Made by a program: the position numbers and the translations under genes
In this document: positions 52,185-61,309 of the stretch, piece by piece
Position numbering within the stretch: position 1 is the first letter of the stretch
Layout of the letters: every line of letters begins with the position of its first letter
Assembly: GCA_963817615.1 (NCBI GenBank)
Contig: CAWFPH010000001.1
Location: 124,001 to 188,000 of the forward strand
DNA: 64,000 nt
Direction: 5' to 3'
Source: FEN-1219 sp963817615
GTDB lineage: Bacteria > Pseudomonadota > Gammaproteobacteria > Steroidobacterales > Rariloculaceae
The notes under the pieces: model-generated
Told to the model about the DNA's origin: nothing
Databases searched by the model: none
Seen by the model: the letters and a program-made list of their open reading frames with translations, nothing else

Positions 52185-52717
52185 AGCGGCAGATCGGGCT
52201 GCGCGCCCGGATAGGTCACTCGCAGGCCCTCAACCGCGGCGAACGGCGTGAGCGCGTGCGGCTTCACTTGCGTCGCGCTGAAGATGTCGCAGACCTCGAT
52301 GCCGCGCACGAGGAGCGCATCGCCGATCAGCGAGCGGTGGCAGCGCCAGGGCACTGCCTCCGCGCACATCACGACCGTGCTCTTGTCGGCCGCTACCGCG
52401 AGCAGCGTCTCGATCGCGGCGGAGAACTCCGGCGTCTGCATGTAGTCGGCGTAGCCGCGAAACGACGCATTGCGCCAGCCCGCGTTCACGGAGTCGGCGC
52501 GTGCCTTACGCAACCCGCCGAGCGCCTTCATGTGCCGGTAGTCGATCCCTGCGGCGGGCAATGCGCGCGCCAGGCTCGCTTGCTCGAACTGCGGATTGCG
52601 GCGCGAGCGCGGCACGGTACGGACGTCGACGAGCCGCTCGATTGCATGCGCACGCAGCATCGCGAGGAATTCCTCGAGCGGATGCGTCGAGTGGCCGATG
52701 GTGTAAATCGTCGTCAC
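52181..52717 (-). CDS. DUF488 domain protein
   Basis: A 178-residue protein of the DUF488 family: IYTIGHSTHPLEEFLAMLRA, LVDVRTVPRSRRNPQFE, and CAEAVPWRCHRSLIGDALL with the conserved Cys-Arg-His. The biochemical function is not established for the family. It is convergent with the esterase gene, overlapping it by four bases. Confidence 0.9.
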   Translation of the reverse strand: MTTIYTIGHSTHPLEEFLAMLRAHAIERLVDVRTVPRSRRNPQFEQASLARALPAAGIDYRHMKALGGLRKARADSVNAGWRNASFRGYADYMQTPEFSAAIETLLAVAADKSTVVMCAEAVPWRCHRSLIGDALLVRGIEVCDIFSATQVKPHALTPFAAVEGLRVTYPGAQPDLPL

Positions 52718-52826
52718 GTCTGTCGTTTGCGGCGAGGTTCGGTCATTCTCCCATGCGCCGCCGCTGCCGCGTTGCCGCGCGAATGCGTTGCGGCGATCAT
52801 GCGCACGGAACGGGAGGGCAACGCGA

Positions 52827-53366
52827 ATGGCAACTCTAGGGTTCGGTCAGCGCACGGGCCAGATCGTGCAGACGGCCTATGTCGTGCCGCGTATTCGCGA
52901 TGCCATCGACTGGTGGATCGAGAACGGCAAGGCCGGCCCGTTCTTCCTGCTCGATAGCTTCACCGGGGCGGAGCAGCTGTATCGGGGTGCGGCGACGGGC
53001 GCAGACGTTGCGATCGCCATGGGCTTTACAGGCCACATGATGATCGAGCTGATCCAGCCGAAGGATACGAAGGCGTCGGTTTACAAGGAGATCGTAGACC
53101 GGCGCGGCTACGGCTTTCACCACATCGGCATCGCGTCCGAGGACGTCGAGGCCGAGCGACGCGCGTACGAGGCGCGCGGCTGCCACGTCGTGTTCTCCGC
53201 GCCGGTGCCGAGCGGCGGCACCGTCTACTACATGGACGACGGCGATGGCGCGCCGGGCTTCGTCGAGCTGATTCCGGCGACGCCCGGGATGGACGACATG
53301 TTCACACGTTACTGGCGCGCGTCGGTCGATTGGAACGGCGAGACGCCGATTCGGCCGTTCGGCTGA
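52827..53366 (+). CDS. VOC (glyoxalase-fold) family protein
   Basis: A 179-residue protein with a vicinal-oxygen-chelate fold: QIVQTAYVVPRIRDAIDWWI and HMMIELIQPKD, with GYGFHHIGIASEDVEAER later. The metal ligands usual in the fold could be His in FHHIG and Glu in FVELIPATP. Relatives include lactoylglutathione-lyase-like and steroid or bile-acid-related proteins; the role here is unknown. I chose the ATG at 52827, which has GGGAGGGCAACGCGA before it. Confidence 0.78.
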   Translation: MATLGFGQRTGQIVQTAYVVPRIRDAIDWWIENGKAGPFFLLDSFTGAEQLYRGAATGADVAIAMGFTGHMMIELIQPKDTKASVYKEIVDRRGYGFHHIGIASEDVEAERRAYEARGCHVVFSAPVPSGGTVYYMDDGDGAPGFVELIPATPGMDDMFTRYWRASVDWNGETPIRPFG

Positions 53367-53422
53367 GCGGAATTTCGGTACGGTCCGCCGCGCGTGGCAG
53401 CGCCGACACCCCAAGGCCGAGA

Positions 53423-54262
53423 CTACTTGGCGGTGATCGCGGTGAACCGGCCGTTCACGATCGGATTGCGATCGGTTGTCGAGTCGCACTCGGTTTCGTC
53501 GATCATGCGATTGGTATCCGTCACGCGCGCATACGACAACGTGACCTTGTAAGGCATCGTGAGCGCGGCCGGATCTTCCATCGTGAACTCGTCCTGCAGC
53601 TCGTCGTGGCCCACCATCCGCATACGCTCCACGAAGTGGAGCCGATCGCTCATCGCGATCGGCACGGCGCCGGAAGGCAGGATTTCGGGCTTCACGGCGA
53701 CCGTGTCGACGACGAGGGTGTCGCCCTCCCAACGGCCGACCGAGTCGCCCATGTGAGTCGGCCACAGCTCGTCCTTCGGCGGATGCGAGCGGCCGTCGGT
53801 GTAGATGTGTCGAATGCCGTTGATCGTGTCGACGATCGTCGTTTCTTCCGGCGTGATACGCCATTCGAAAATTGCGGGGGACGTCATCCGGTTCAAGATG
53901 TACGGCGGCGATCCGCAGTTGTTGTACGGCGGCGCGGGCGGATGCGCCGGATCCGCCGCTACCGCGGCTTCCTGCGCCTTCTTGGCCGCGTCGTATTTCG
54001 CCTGCCACTCGGCGTTGAACGGAATCTTCACGCCCATGAACTGCGCGCCGGCCCGCAGACCCTCGGGGCTCAAGTCCTGCCCGATGCCCTCGCCGACGAA
54101 CGTCGCAGGTTCCCACAAGCCCGACCAGTCCGGCAGCTTCGCAAAGGCCGCGATGCGTTCCTTCGACGACATTTGCGCCTGCGCTGCACCGCCTGCGCAC
54201 GCGAGGAATGCCGCGATCGCGACGGCCGTCGCATGTCTCATTGAATGGCTTCGCATCCTCAT
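53423..54262 (-). CDS. Secreted hypothetical protein paired with DUF6152
   Basis: A 279-residue protein with a signal peptide (HATAVAIAAFLACAGGAAQA at about 9-28). Segments seen: KLPDWSGLWEPATFVG, PPYNNCGSPPYILNRM, and GDSVGRWEGDTLVVDTVAVK late in the protein. The last resembles a pattern common in secreted proteins of acidobacteria and gammaproteobacteria, whose function I do not know. The ATG at 54262 overlaps the stop of the DUF6152 gene (ATGA), which decided the start. The two are surely one operon and both exported. Confidence 0.65.
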   Translation of the reverse strand: MRMRSHSMRHATAVAIAAFLACAGGAAQAQMSSKERIAAFAKLPDWSGLWEPATFVGEGIGQDLSPEGLRAGAQFMGVKIPFNAEWQAKYDAAKKAQEAAVAADPAHPPAPPYNNCGSPPYILNRMTSPAIFEWRITPEETTIVDTINGIRHIYTDGRSHPPKDELWPTHMGDSVGRWEGDTLVVDTVAVKPEILPSGAVPIAMSDRLHFVERMRMVGHDELQDEFTMEDPAALTMPYKVTLSYARVTDTNRMIDETECDSTTDRNPIVNGRFTAITAK

Positions 54263-54678
54263 TGCACTGTCGCCTTCGCTCCGATGTCGCCGTGACCGAC
54301 GAGCGTGCCGTCGGCGCGCGTGACCGAGACCACCTCCCCGCCGTGGCCGCCGTCGCGCAGCGGATGAGCGACGATCGTCACGTGATCGCCGGCCTTGAGG
54401 CTGCTCGGCTTCCAGCCGTGGCGCGACAACCCGAGCGGATTGTCCATCTCGATGCCCCACTCGACGGGCGCTGCGCCGGGCTTCGCGCCGTCGGACACCA
54501 GCAGCTGTATCCAGCAGTGCGGACTCATCCACTGGAATTCCTTCACCGTGCCTTCGAGCGTGATGTTCTTGCCGCGGTCGAACATGGCGGGCGAGTGGTG
54601 CGCGGCGACCGAGGCTGCGGCGAGCAGCGCCGTAATGCCGAGGGAGACGCGAAGGATTGCAATGCGCGCTTTTCTCAT
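54259..54678 (-). CDS. DUF6152-family secreted protein
   Basis: A 139-residue exported protein with a signal peptide (MRKARIAILRVSLGITALLA, cut after VAA). The mature start is HHSPAMFDRGKNITLEGTVK, followed by EFQWMSPHCWIQLLV, the mark of DUF6152. The fold is probably a small beta barrel; no activity is known. It is coupled to the downstream secreted gene. Its His-His N-terminus and the His-Cys pair could bind a metal, which is a guess. Confidence 0.75.
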   Translation of the reverse strand: MRKARIAILRVSLGITALLAAASVAAHHSPAMFDRGKNITLEGTVKEFQWMSPHCWIQLLVSDGAKPGAAPVEWGIEMDNPLGLSRHGWKPSSLKAGDHVTIVAHPLRDGGHGGEVVSVTRADGTLVGHGDIGAKATVQ

Positions 54679-54736
54679 GGGGTCACCGGATCGTCGACGT
54701 TCAATGGTGCCATTTCGGGCCATTGCGTGCCACACG

Positions 54737-55503
54737 TCAGACCGTGACGAGTCGGGGACGATAGCGGACGGGTGAGCCGGCTGCCTTTCTCCGCCAGATA
54801 CGCCAGTAGCGTTCCAATCGCCGAGCGAAGGCCTTCGGTCTTTCTGCGTAGATCAGGGCGGCAATCCGTTCAGCTTCGGTCCTGAGCTCGACCTGGCGGC
54901 GTTCGATCAGGCCGATCGTGGTTTCGAGCACCGCGGGTGTGTCCGGCTCGTCGGCGCATTCGAGCAACGTTGCGCGCAGCGTCGTCAGGTCGTGGTCGTC
55001 GCCGAGCAAATCGGCGAGACGCTCGACGTCCGAGCGGCGCGCCTGCATCGGGCCTTGCCACGTGGAGCGCAGCAATGCGAGCTGATGCGCGTGATCCTTC
55101 GTCCGTTTGCGAAGCTCGTGCAGGGTGGCCGATCTCGGCCGCTCGAAACGCAGCATCGAAGGCTCGTTGCGCCTTTGCATAGCTGCGAGTGAGGCCGGCT
55201 TCGATTGCATCGAAGCCGTGCTCGTCGCGCATCGAACGCGACGGAGGCTTCCGCGTCTCGCAGCGGCGAGAGGCGGTGCGCGATATCCCGGTACGCCTGA
55301 TTCTCGGCATCGAGTACGTCGCCGAGATTCGGCCGCACGATTCGCAGGAGCGCTCGGATGCGCTTGCAACGTTTGCGCACGTCGTGCACCGCTCGTGCGA
55401 CGTTGCGGCCGCTCGCTTCGGCGATCGCTTTGTCGATTTGCTCGAACGCAATGCGCCGCGCTCCCGCGGCGAGCGGCTCGTGACGGCGAAATCGGAAAGG
55501 CAT
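54737..55503 (-). pseudogene. CHAD-domain protein split over three reading frames
   Basis: CHAD proteins are helical, His/Arg-rich, and bind polyphosphate. The first frame gives MPFRFRRHEPLAAGARRIAF and ARAVHDVRKRCKRIRALLRI, ending near DAEASVAFDA (about 55230). A second frame gives RDEHGFDAIEAGLTRSYAKA, and a third gives SATLHELRKRTKDHAHQLAL through to the stop. Each piece continues the family pattern, so two frameshifts (about 55230 and 55130) have hit one gene. This could be decay or two sequencing errors. The next gene to the right on the same strand ends with a terminator at 55531, so this gene is separate. Confidence 0.75.
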
Positions 55504-55530
55504 CGTCGTTCTGCGCTGCCAATAACGAAA

Positions 55531-55558
55531 CGGGCGCCGCGATACTGCGCGGCGCCCG
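55531..55558 (-). terminator. Intrinsic terminator of the SYLF gene
   Basis: A perfect 11-bp stem, CGGGCGCCGCG with CGCGGCGCCCG, and a six-base loop. On the minus strand it is followed by TTTCGTTATT. It lies 36 bases past the stop at 55595. Confidence 0.8.
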
Positions 55559-55594
55559 CGAGGAGTGGTCGGCTCGCTCGAATGAGCGCCGGTC

Positions 55595-56179
55595 TTAGCC
55601 CGGTCCCGGGTTCAAGCTGTCGGCCGGCCAGAACTTCACGCCCGTCGCATCGACTTGTGCGATCAGTCCCTTGTCGTTCATGTGATAGACCGCAATGCCG
55701 TTGGCGAACTTGCCGACGTCGCCCTTGCCTTCGTGGCCCGCGGCGGCTTGAGCGGAGAGGCCCGCGCCCCAAGCGCCGGTCACGAACTTGTCGTAAGCGT
55801 CCTTGTTCTGGAACAGGATCACGAGCTTGTAGTTTTCGATTCCCGCGCCCAAGCCGACGCCGGCGCCGCCCATACGCATGAACACCGGCTCGCCGCCGGT
55901 CTTCTTCATGGCGACGCCGGTACCGCCTGCGCCGGTCACGAAGAAGCCGCCCTTCGTTGCGTCGAACACGGCATTGCCGTACGAGTCGCGGTAGAGCTTG
56001 TTCGCCACGTCGTCCTTGCGCAGATCGGCAATCGTATCCTTCGACATCTGCAGGAGCTCTTGACGCCGCTGCACGGTGTCGGTGTCGGCGCGCGCTTGAC
56101 GGTCGCTGTGCTGCGCGAACGCAGTCGTGGTGGTCAAAGCGACCAGCAGCAGTGCTGTGCTTTTGGCTATGGTTCGCAT
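55595..56179 (-). CDS. SYLF (YSC84/DUF500) family exported protein
   Basis: A 194-residue protein with a signal peptide (MRTIAKSTALLLVALTTTTA, cut after AFA). The SYLF pattern includes GNAVFDATKGGFFVTGAGGT, GEPVFMRMGGAGVGLGAGIE and YKLVILFQNKDAYDKFV. SYLF domains bind lipids in eukaryotes; bacterial roles are poorly known. It is a single-gene unit with its own terminator. Confidence 0.85.
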   Translation of the reverse strand: MRTIAKSTALLLVALTTTTAFAQHSDRQARADTDTVQRRQELLQMSKDTIADLRKDDVANKLYRDSYGNAVFDATKGGFFVTGAGGTGVAMKKTGGEPVFMRMGGAGVGLGAGIENYKLVILFQNKDAYDKFVTGAWGAGLSAQAAAGHEGKGDVGKFANGIAVYHMNDKGLIAQVDATGVKFWPADSLNPGPG

Positions 56180-56319
56180 CGTTCAGGTCCTCTTGCGTTG
56201 AGTTGCCCAAGAGGAGCAAGAACCATGCCACTGGCTTTTCGCTGCAGCGGCGCCGATCACGCGTTGCGCACGGTAGCAACACCAATGGTTGCATCGGTGC
56301 GTCCAATTTTTGGACCGTC

Positions 56320-57510
56320 TCAAGCCGCCGCGGCGAGCTCGCCACCCACGACCGTAGCGCTCGGAAACAGCCGCTCGCCGCCGGGCCGCCGGTTCTCGTA
56401 GTTGTCGAGAAATTGGAACTCGCCCTTGCGCAGCTCGAGCACTGCGATGTCCGCCGGTGCGCCGACGTTGAGCGTGCCTCGATCACGGAATGCGTCGAAC
56501 GTTCGCGATGCGTTCCACGTGCCGCAGTCCACGACGTCCGCCACGCTCATGCCGAAGGTCAGGAACTTCGACAGACAGTTCGGCAAGTCGACGACGCCCG
56601 TCGTGCGGCTGCCAATATTCCAATCGGTCGAAATCGTGTCCGGCCTGAAGCCTAAGCTCATTGCCTGCCCGACGACGTCCCAGCGCAAATGGCCGGCGAC
56701 GCCGTTGCCGACGTCGAACACCACGCCGCGGCGGCGGGCTTCGAGCACTTCCGGCAGCAGCTTGCCCGCATCGTCGAGAATGCCGTTCGGCGCCGGCGCG
56801 AACATGTGCGTGACGATGTCGCCGCGGCCGAGCAGCGCCAGTAGCTTCGGCAACGGCGATGCGGTTTGCCCCATGTGGATCATGACCGGCACGCCGAACG
56901 GCGCGGCCGCTTCCTTCGCGCGGCGCAGCACCTCGTAGTCGTGATCGCCGGCGACGTTGCGCGACAGCCGCGCCTTCACGCCGACAACGAAGTCGCGATG
57001 GCGCGCCATCGCGTCGCGAGCGGCGGCGACGTCGGCGCGCGCGAGATCCATCGTGTCGCCTTCCTGGATGATGCCCGCGCGGCCGATGTTGACGAGCACG
57101 CGGCCGATTTGCGGCGCGGACTTGGCAACGGCGACGGCCGCATCGATGCCGTCGGCGCCCGCCGATCCGGCGTCGATCCAGCCCGTTACGCCGTCGGCGA
57201 GACACAGCGCCGGCCCCTTCGAGTCGCGCGCCGCGTGCGTGTGAATGTCGATGAGCCCGGGCACGACGAGCTTGCCGCGCGCATCGAGCGTCCGTGCGGC
57301 GTCGGCCGCGATGCTCGGCTCGACGGCGGCGATCAGGCCCCCCGCGACCGCGACGTCCCGGATCGCGTCCAAGTGCAGCGAGGGGTCGATCACGCGGCCG
57401 CCCTTCACGAGCAGGTCGTAGCGCCGATCGGCTGCGAGCACGCGTGCCCGGCGCGACAATGCGAGAGCACAGGTTGCTGTCAACTGGACGAAAGCGCGCC
57501 GACTGATCAT
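56320..57510 (-). CDS. Exported amidohydrolase/deacetylase-family metallohydrolase
   Basis: A 396-residue protein with an N-terminal export signal (SRRAFVQLTATCALALSRRA, twin Arg). The dihydroorotase-like metal site is in view: HTH in GLIDIHTHAARDS, the probable carboxylated Lys in VGVKARLSRN, His in VMIHMGQT, His in IVTHMFAP and Asp in TISTDWNIG. Cytoplasmic relatives in Enterococcus and others act on N-acyl sugars or amino acids; the substrate is unknown here. GGGAG precedes the ATG. It stands alone. Confidence 0.85.
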   Translation of the reverse strand: MISRRAFVQLTATCALALSRRARVLAADRRYDLLVKGGRVIDPSLHLDAIRDVAVAGGLIAAVEPSIAADAARTLDARGKLVVPGLIDIHTHAARDSKGPALCLADGVTGWIDAGSAGADGIDAAVAVAKSAPQIGRVLVNIGRAGIIQEGDTMDLARADVAAARDAMARHRDFVVGVKARLSRNVAGDHDYEVLRRAKEAAAPFGVPVMIHMGQTASPLPKLLALLGRGDIVTHMFAPAPNGILDDAGKLLPEVLEARRRGVVFDVGNGVAGHLRWDVVGQAMSLGFRPDTISTDWNIGSRTTGVVDLPNCLSKFLTFGMSVADVVDCGTWNASRTFDAFRDRGTLNVGAPADIAVLELRKGEFQFLDNYENRRPGGERLFPSATVVGGELAAAA

Positions 57511-57771
57511 GTTTCGCTCCCTTCGCCGTCGAACCGCTGGCTCGGGGCACTCGCGAAGACGAGGCCCGCGCCAATGTAATCCCGTCTCGAGTGAATTGCG
57601 AAGGCGTACCGAGAGGGCCGGCGCAAGACTGTCTGACCGGCTAGCCTACGCGTACAATCCGAGGGCTACCGGCGGTCCACACCGCGTGCCGTACGATCGA
57701 GCGAGCGTCTCGAGCGGCGCGTGCAGGCAACGGCTGCGGTCGCGATTCGAGCGCTTACTCAAGGGGATAGC

Positions 57772-59163
57772 ATGGCGAAGAAGAAGGTGAAGGCAAGGGC
57801 GACGCCGTCGAAAAAGAAGGCGGCTGCGAAAGCGACGAAGCCGTCGAAGATCAGGAAGGGCGAGCAGCCCGCGCGCGTCGAGCCGCAGGTCGTGCTCGAG
57901 GAGGACATCGACCCGCGTCACCAATGGGAGCGCCCGTTGCAGGCGCCCGGCCATACCCAGGTCGATTTCGAGGAGCGTGTCAATTTCAGGCGCTTGCACG
58001 GCTACCGCGTCGCGCGTGTGCGCCAGGCGCTCGCAGGCTCCGGGCTCGGGGCGCTCTTGTCGTTCGATCAGCACAACATCCGCTACACGACGAGCACCGT
58101 CATCGGCGAGTGGGCGCGCGACAAGCTGCTGCGCTATTCGCTGATCACGGGCAACGGCGACCCGTACATCTGGGACTTCGGCTCGGCCGCGAAGCACCAC
58201 AAGCTCTATGCGCCCTGGCTGCACAACGACCATTGCCGTGCCGGCATGCTCGGCATGCGTGGCGCGGTGGGCGGCGATATCACGCTATTCCGCGACGCGG
58301 CGCGCGAGATCAAGGCGATCTTGGACGCGGAGGGCGTCGGCGACATGCCGCTCGGCGTCGACGTCGTCGAGCCGCCGATGCTGTTCGAGCTGCAGAAGGC
58401 CGGCATCGAGGTGCGCGACGGCCAGCAGACGATGCTGCATGCGCGCGAAGTGAAGAGCCACGACGAGATCACGCTGCTCAATATGGCCGCGGCGATGGTC
58501 GACGGCGTATACCAGGACATCGCCGAGGCGCTGAAGGCCGGCGTCAAAGAATCGGAGATCGTCGCGCTTGCGACCGGGCGGCTCTACGAGATGGGCTCCG
58601 ACTGCGTGGAGGCCATCAACTCGATCTCGGGCGAGCGCTGCTCGCCGCATCCGCACAATTTTACCGATCGGCTAATTCGGCCCGGCGATCAGGCGTTCTT
58701 CGACATCATCCACTCGTTCATCGGCTATCGCACGTGCTACTACCGCACGTTCTCGGTCGGCCGAGCGACCGCGGCGCAACGCACGGCATATCGCAAGGCG
58801 CGCGAGTGGATGGATCGCACGATCGAGCTGCTGAAGCCCGGCATGAGCAGCGACGAGGTTGCGCACGCTCTGCCCACTGCCGACGAGATCGGCTTCGCGA
58901 GCGAGATCGATGCGTTCGGCTTGAACTTCTGCCACGGCTTGGGGCTGGGGCTGCACGAGCGGCCGTTGATCTCGCGCGTCACGTCGTTCCGCGAGCCGAT
59001 CGAGCTCAAAGCGGGCATGGTATTCGCGGTCGAAACCTATTGTCCGGCCACCGACGGCTACTCGGCCGCGCGAATCGAGGAAGAGGTCGTGCTCACGCCG
59101 GACGGCGCGAAGATCATCACGCTTTATCCGGCGGAAGATCTGCCGATCGCAAACCCGTACTGA
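57772..59163 (+). CDS. M24 (creatinase/Xaa-Pro peptidase fold) protein with a basic tail
   Basis: A 463-residue protein. Residues 1-30 are Lys/Ala-rich like histone H1 tails (KKKAAAKATKPSK). The pita-bread domain has Asp311 (FFDIIHSF), His388 (NFCHGLGLGLHERP), Glu421 (VETYCP) and Glu436 (RIEEEVV) at metal positions. The second Asp of the usual SDMTRTF motif is Cys322 in GYRTCYYRTF. Family members include prolidases, creatinase and the DMSP lyase DddP; the changed ligand suggests altered metal use, or a subfamily rule. AAGGGG five bases before ATG 57772 fixes the start over a longer frame. Confidence 0.8.
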   Translation: MAKKKVKARATPSKKKAAAKATKPSKIRKGEQPARVEPQVVLEEDIDPRHQWERPLQAPGHTQVDFEERVNFRRLHGYRVARVRQALAGSGLGALLSFDQHNIRYTTSTVIGEWARDKLLRYSLITGNGDPYIWDFGSAAKHHKLYAPWLHNDHCRAGMLGMRGAVGGDITLFRDAAREIKAILDAEGVGDMPLGVDVVEPPMLFELQKAGIEVRDGQQTMLHAREVKSHDEITLLNMAAAMVDGVYQDIAEALKAGVKESEIVALATGRLYEMGSDCVEAINSISGERCSPHPHNFTDRLIRPGDQAFFDIIHSFIGYRTCYYRTFSVGRATAAQRTAYRKAREWMDRTIELLKPGMSSDEVAHALPTADEIGFASEIDAFGLNFCHGLGLGLHERPLISRVTSFREPIELKAGMVFAVETYCPATDGYSAARIEEEVVLTPDGAKIITLYPAEDLPIANPY

Positions 59164-59169
59164 CGGCAC

Positions 59170-59197
59170 GCGGCCGTGCGCGTCGGCGCACGGCCGC
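59170..59197 (+). terminator. Perfect 12-bp hairpin after the M24 gene
   Basis: GCGGCCGTGCGC and GCGCACGGCCGC pair with no mismatch around loop GTCG, seven bases past the stop codon. There is no T run, so it may halt RNA decay or transcription only weakly. It lies between convergent genes. Confidence 0.55.
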
Positions 59198-59299
59198 GGC
59201 GTTGACGCCGCGTTCCCGCGGCCGTCACGAGGGCACGCGCCGGCGATTCCCAGACGTTATACGGCGGGCGAGCGTTCGCTCGCCGCGGTCTGCGACTGC

Positions 59300-60076
59300 C
59301 TATAGCGTCCGCGTTTGACCGCCGTCGATGTCGAGCAGTGCACCGTGGCAGTAGCCGCACACCGACGACGAGGCGAGAAACGCGACGGCCGCCGCGATCT
59401 CCGCCGGCTCGCCGAAGCGCGCGATGCGATTCTGCTTCGCAAGCTCCGTCTCGGCTTGCGCCGCGGGCACGTTGTGCTCGCGCATGAAGGTGTCGAGCCG
59501 CAGGTTCAGGCGATCGGTTTTCACGAGGCCCGGGTTGATCGCGTTGACGCGAACGCCATCCTTCACGCCGCGATCCGCCATCGCTTTCGTGAACAGGCGC
59601 AACGCGGCATTTACGCTGCCGCCGATCGCGAACTCCGCGTCGCCCGTGCGGCCGCCTACGCCGATGATGTTCACGATGGCGCCGCGGCTTGCCACGAGCG
59701 ACGGCCAGGCCGCTCGCGTGAGCCGCATCGCCCCGAAGAACTTCAGCGCGAAGCCGTCCTCCCAATCGGCGTCCGTGAGCTCGAGGAAGTCGCCGCGCTT
59801 GGTTGCGCCCGCGTTGTTGACGAGGAGATCGATGCCGCCGAAGGTCTCGCGCGCGGTGGCGACCACGGCCGCCGCCGCATCGGACCGGCGCAGGTCGACG
59901 GCGGACACGACGCAATCGGTTCCGAGCGAGCGCGCAACGGCGGCCAGCGGCTGCTCGGAGCGGGCAGCGAGCACGAGGCGCATGCCCTCGCGCGCGAGCG
60001 TCGCGGCGACCGCGCGGCCGATCCCGCGGCTCGCACCCGTCACGATCGCCACTTTGCCGTTTAGCCCGAGCTCCAT
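59300..60076 (-). CDS. SDR-fold protein lacking the usual Ser and YxxxK residues
   Basis: A 258-residue classical-length SDR. The nucleotide motif TGASRGIG (13-20), NNAG (87-90) and VRVNAINPGLVKTDRLN are present, so NAD(P) binding is likely. At the active site the expected Ser reads IIGVGG, and YxxxSKAAL reads GSVNAAL, giving Gly152 for Tyr and Asn156 for Lys. Such variants exist as a natural SDR subgroup, so this is not clear decay. ATG 60076 is taken; a GTG at 60082 is possible. It is convergent with the M24 gene. Confidence 0.8.
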   Translation of the reverse strand: MELGLNGKVAIVTGASRGIGRAVAATLAREGMRLVLAARSEQPLAAVARSLGTDCVVSAVDLRRSDAAAAVVATARETFGGIDLLVNNAGATKRGDFLELTDADWEDGFALKFFGAMRLTRAAWPSLVASRGAIVNIIGVGGRTGDAEFAIGGSVNAALRLFTKAMADRGVKDGVRVNAINPGLVKTDRLNLRLDTFMREHNVPAAQAETELAKQNRIARFGEPAEIAAAVAFLASSSVCGYCHGALLDIDGGQTRTL

Positions 60077-60346
60077 GGCCACAGTCTAAGCGTTAAGCGG
60101 CGCGAACGGCGGGCATCCGCAGGCCGACCGGGTCCAGGGCATGTGGCCAACCAGTACCGTGTCTAACTGCACTGGGCACGACCCCGCGGCGCGCCGGGCC
60201 GATGCTAAGATCTACGGTTAGTCGCGCGAACGGGGGACCGCTGTGCGTATCCGTCCGAATCGACCCGCCGACGAAGGCGCGCACGCTCGCGCACGCCATT
60301 CGCCGCAGCAGGATCGCCGCTCAGGGCCGGCGGCGGAGCGGGCGTC

Positions 60347-61303
60347 GTGAGCAGCAGCCGGCGCGATTTCCTACGCGGCGCCGCGGGCGCCGGCGCGGGG
60401 CTGCTCGGTGCCCTTGTCCTGCGGCGGCCGATCGCTGCCCAGTCCTCAGAGTCTGCGACGCCGATGGTGACGCCGCTGCGCGGCGATCTCCTCCAAGTGT
60501 CGGGGCTCGGCGGCAACGTCGTCGTGCTGCCCGCTGCCGACGGTTTGCTGCTCGTCGACAGCGGCGCGGCAACGGCGGCTGGTGCGCTCGAGTCGCTGCT
60601 GGCCGAGCGGTTCTCCGGCGCGCCCGTGCGCGTGCTGTTCAATACGCATTGGCACCTCGATCATACGGGCGGCAACGATAGGCTCGCACGCAGCTCGCCG
60701 ACCATCGTGGCGCACGAGAACACGCGGCTGTGGATGAGCACGAAGTTCTACGTCGATTGGGAACAGCGCCGCTATTCCCCGCGTGCCGCCGCGGCGCGAC
60801 CGAACAAGACGTTCTTCGCGTCCGATCCGCAGCCGCTCTCGCTCGCGTTCGGCCGCGACCAGCCGATCTACGCACAGCTGCGCGGTGCGCACACCGACGG
60901 CGATATCTTCGTCGCGTTTCCGGAGCACAACGTGATCGCAGCGGGCGGCGCGGCGGTTGCGGGGCATTACCCGACGCTCGACTACTCCACCGGCGGTTGG
61001 ATCGGCGGCCTCGTCGATGCGACGAAGGCGCTGCTCGATCGCTGCGAAGGCGATACGTTGATCGTGCCGGAGTCCGGTCCCGCGCTGCGCCGCGCGGACC
61101 TCGTACGGCAACAGACAATGCTCGAGGCCGTCCGCGAGCGCGTCGAGCACTTGGCGCTCCAAGGTAAAGGCATCGACGACATCGTCGCGGCGGGCATCAC
61201 GAAGGAGTTCGATGCGACTTACGGCACCGACTCCGCACAGTTCATCGCGAACACTTATCAGGGGCTCTGGTGGGGCAACCGGTTGCGGGGGGCCGTCGCG
61301 TAA
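60347..61303 (+). CDS. Tat-exported metallo-beta-lactamase-fold hydrolase
   Basis: A 318-residue protein with a Tat leader (SSRRDFLRGAAGAGAGLLGA). Metal-site segments are FNTHWHLDHTGGND (HxHxDH), the His in RGAHTDGDIFVAF, and HYPTLDYSTGG. The last His usual in a VPGHGP loop is missing: the sequence reads IVPESGPAL, so the second metal site may be altered. The substrate is unknown. It is followed six bases later by the DUF1592 gene, so a common transcript is likely. Confidence 0.82.
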   Translation: MSSSRRDFLRGAAGAGAGLLGALVLRRPIAAQSSESATPMVTPLRGDLLQVSGLGGNVVVLPAADGLLLVDSGAATAAGALESLLAERFSGAPVRVLFNTHWHLDHTGGNDRLARSSPTIVAHENTRLWMSTKFYVDWEQRRYSPRAAAARPNKTFFASDPQPLSLAFGRDQPIYAQLRGAHTDGDIFVAFPEHNVIAAGGAAVAGHYPTLDYSTGGWIGGLVDATKALLDRCEGDTLIVPESGPALRRADLVRQQTMLEAVRERVEHLALQGKGIDDIVAAGITKEFDATYGTDSAQFIANTYQGLWWGNRLRGAVA

Positions 61304-61309
61304 GCCGTG

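Noticed and set aside
60201..60211. TGCTAAGAT as an extended -10 for the MBL gene
   Set aside because: It lies about 135 bases before the start and has no -35; not strong enough to list.
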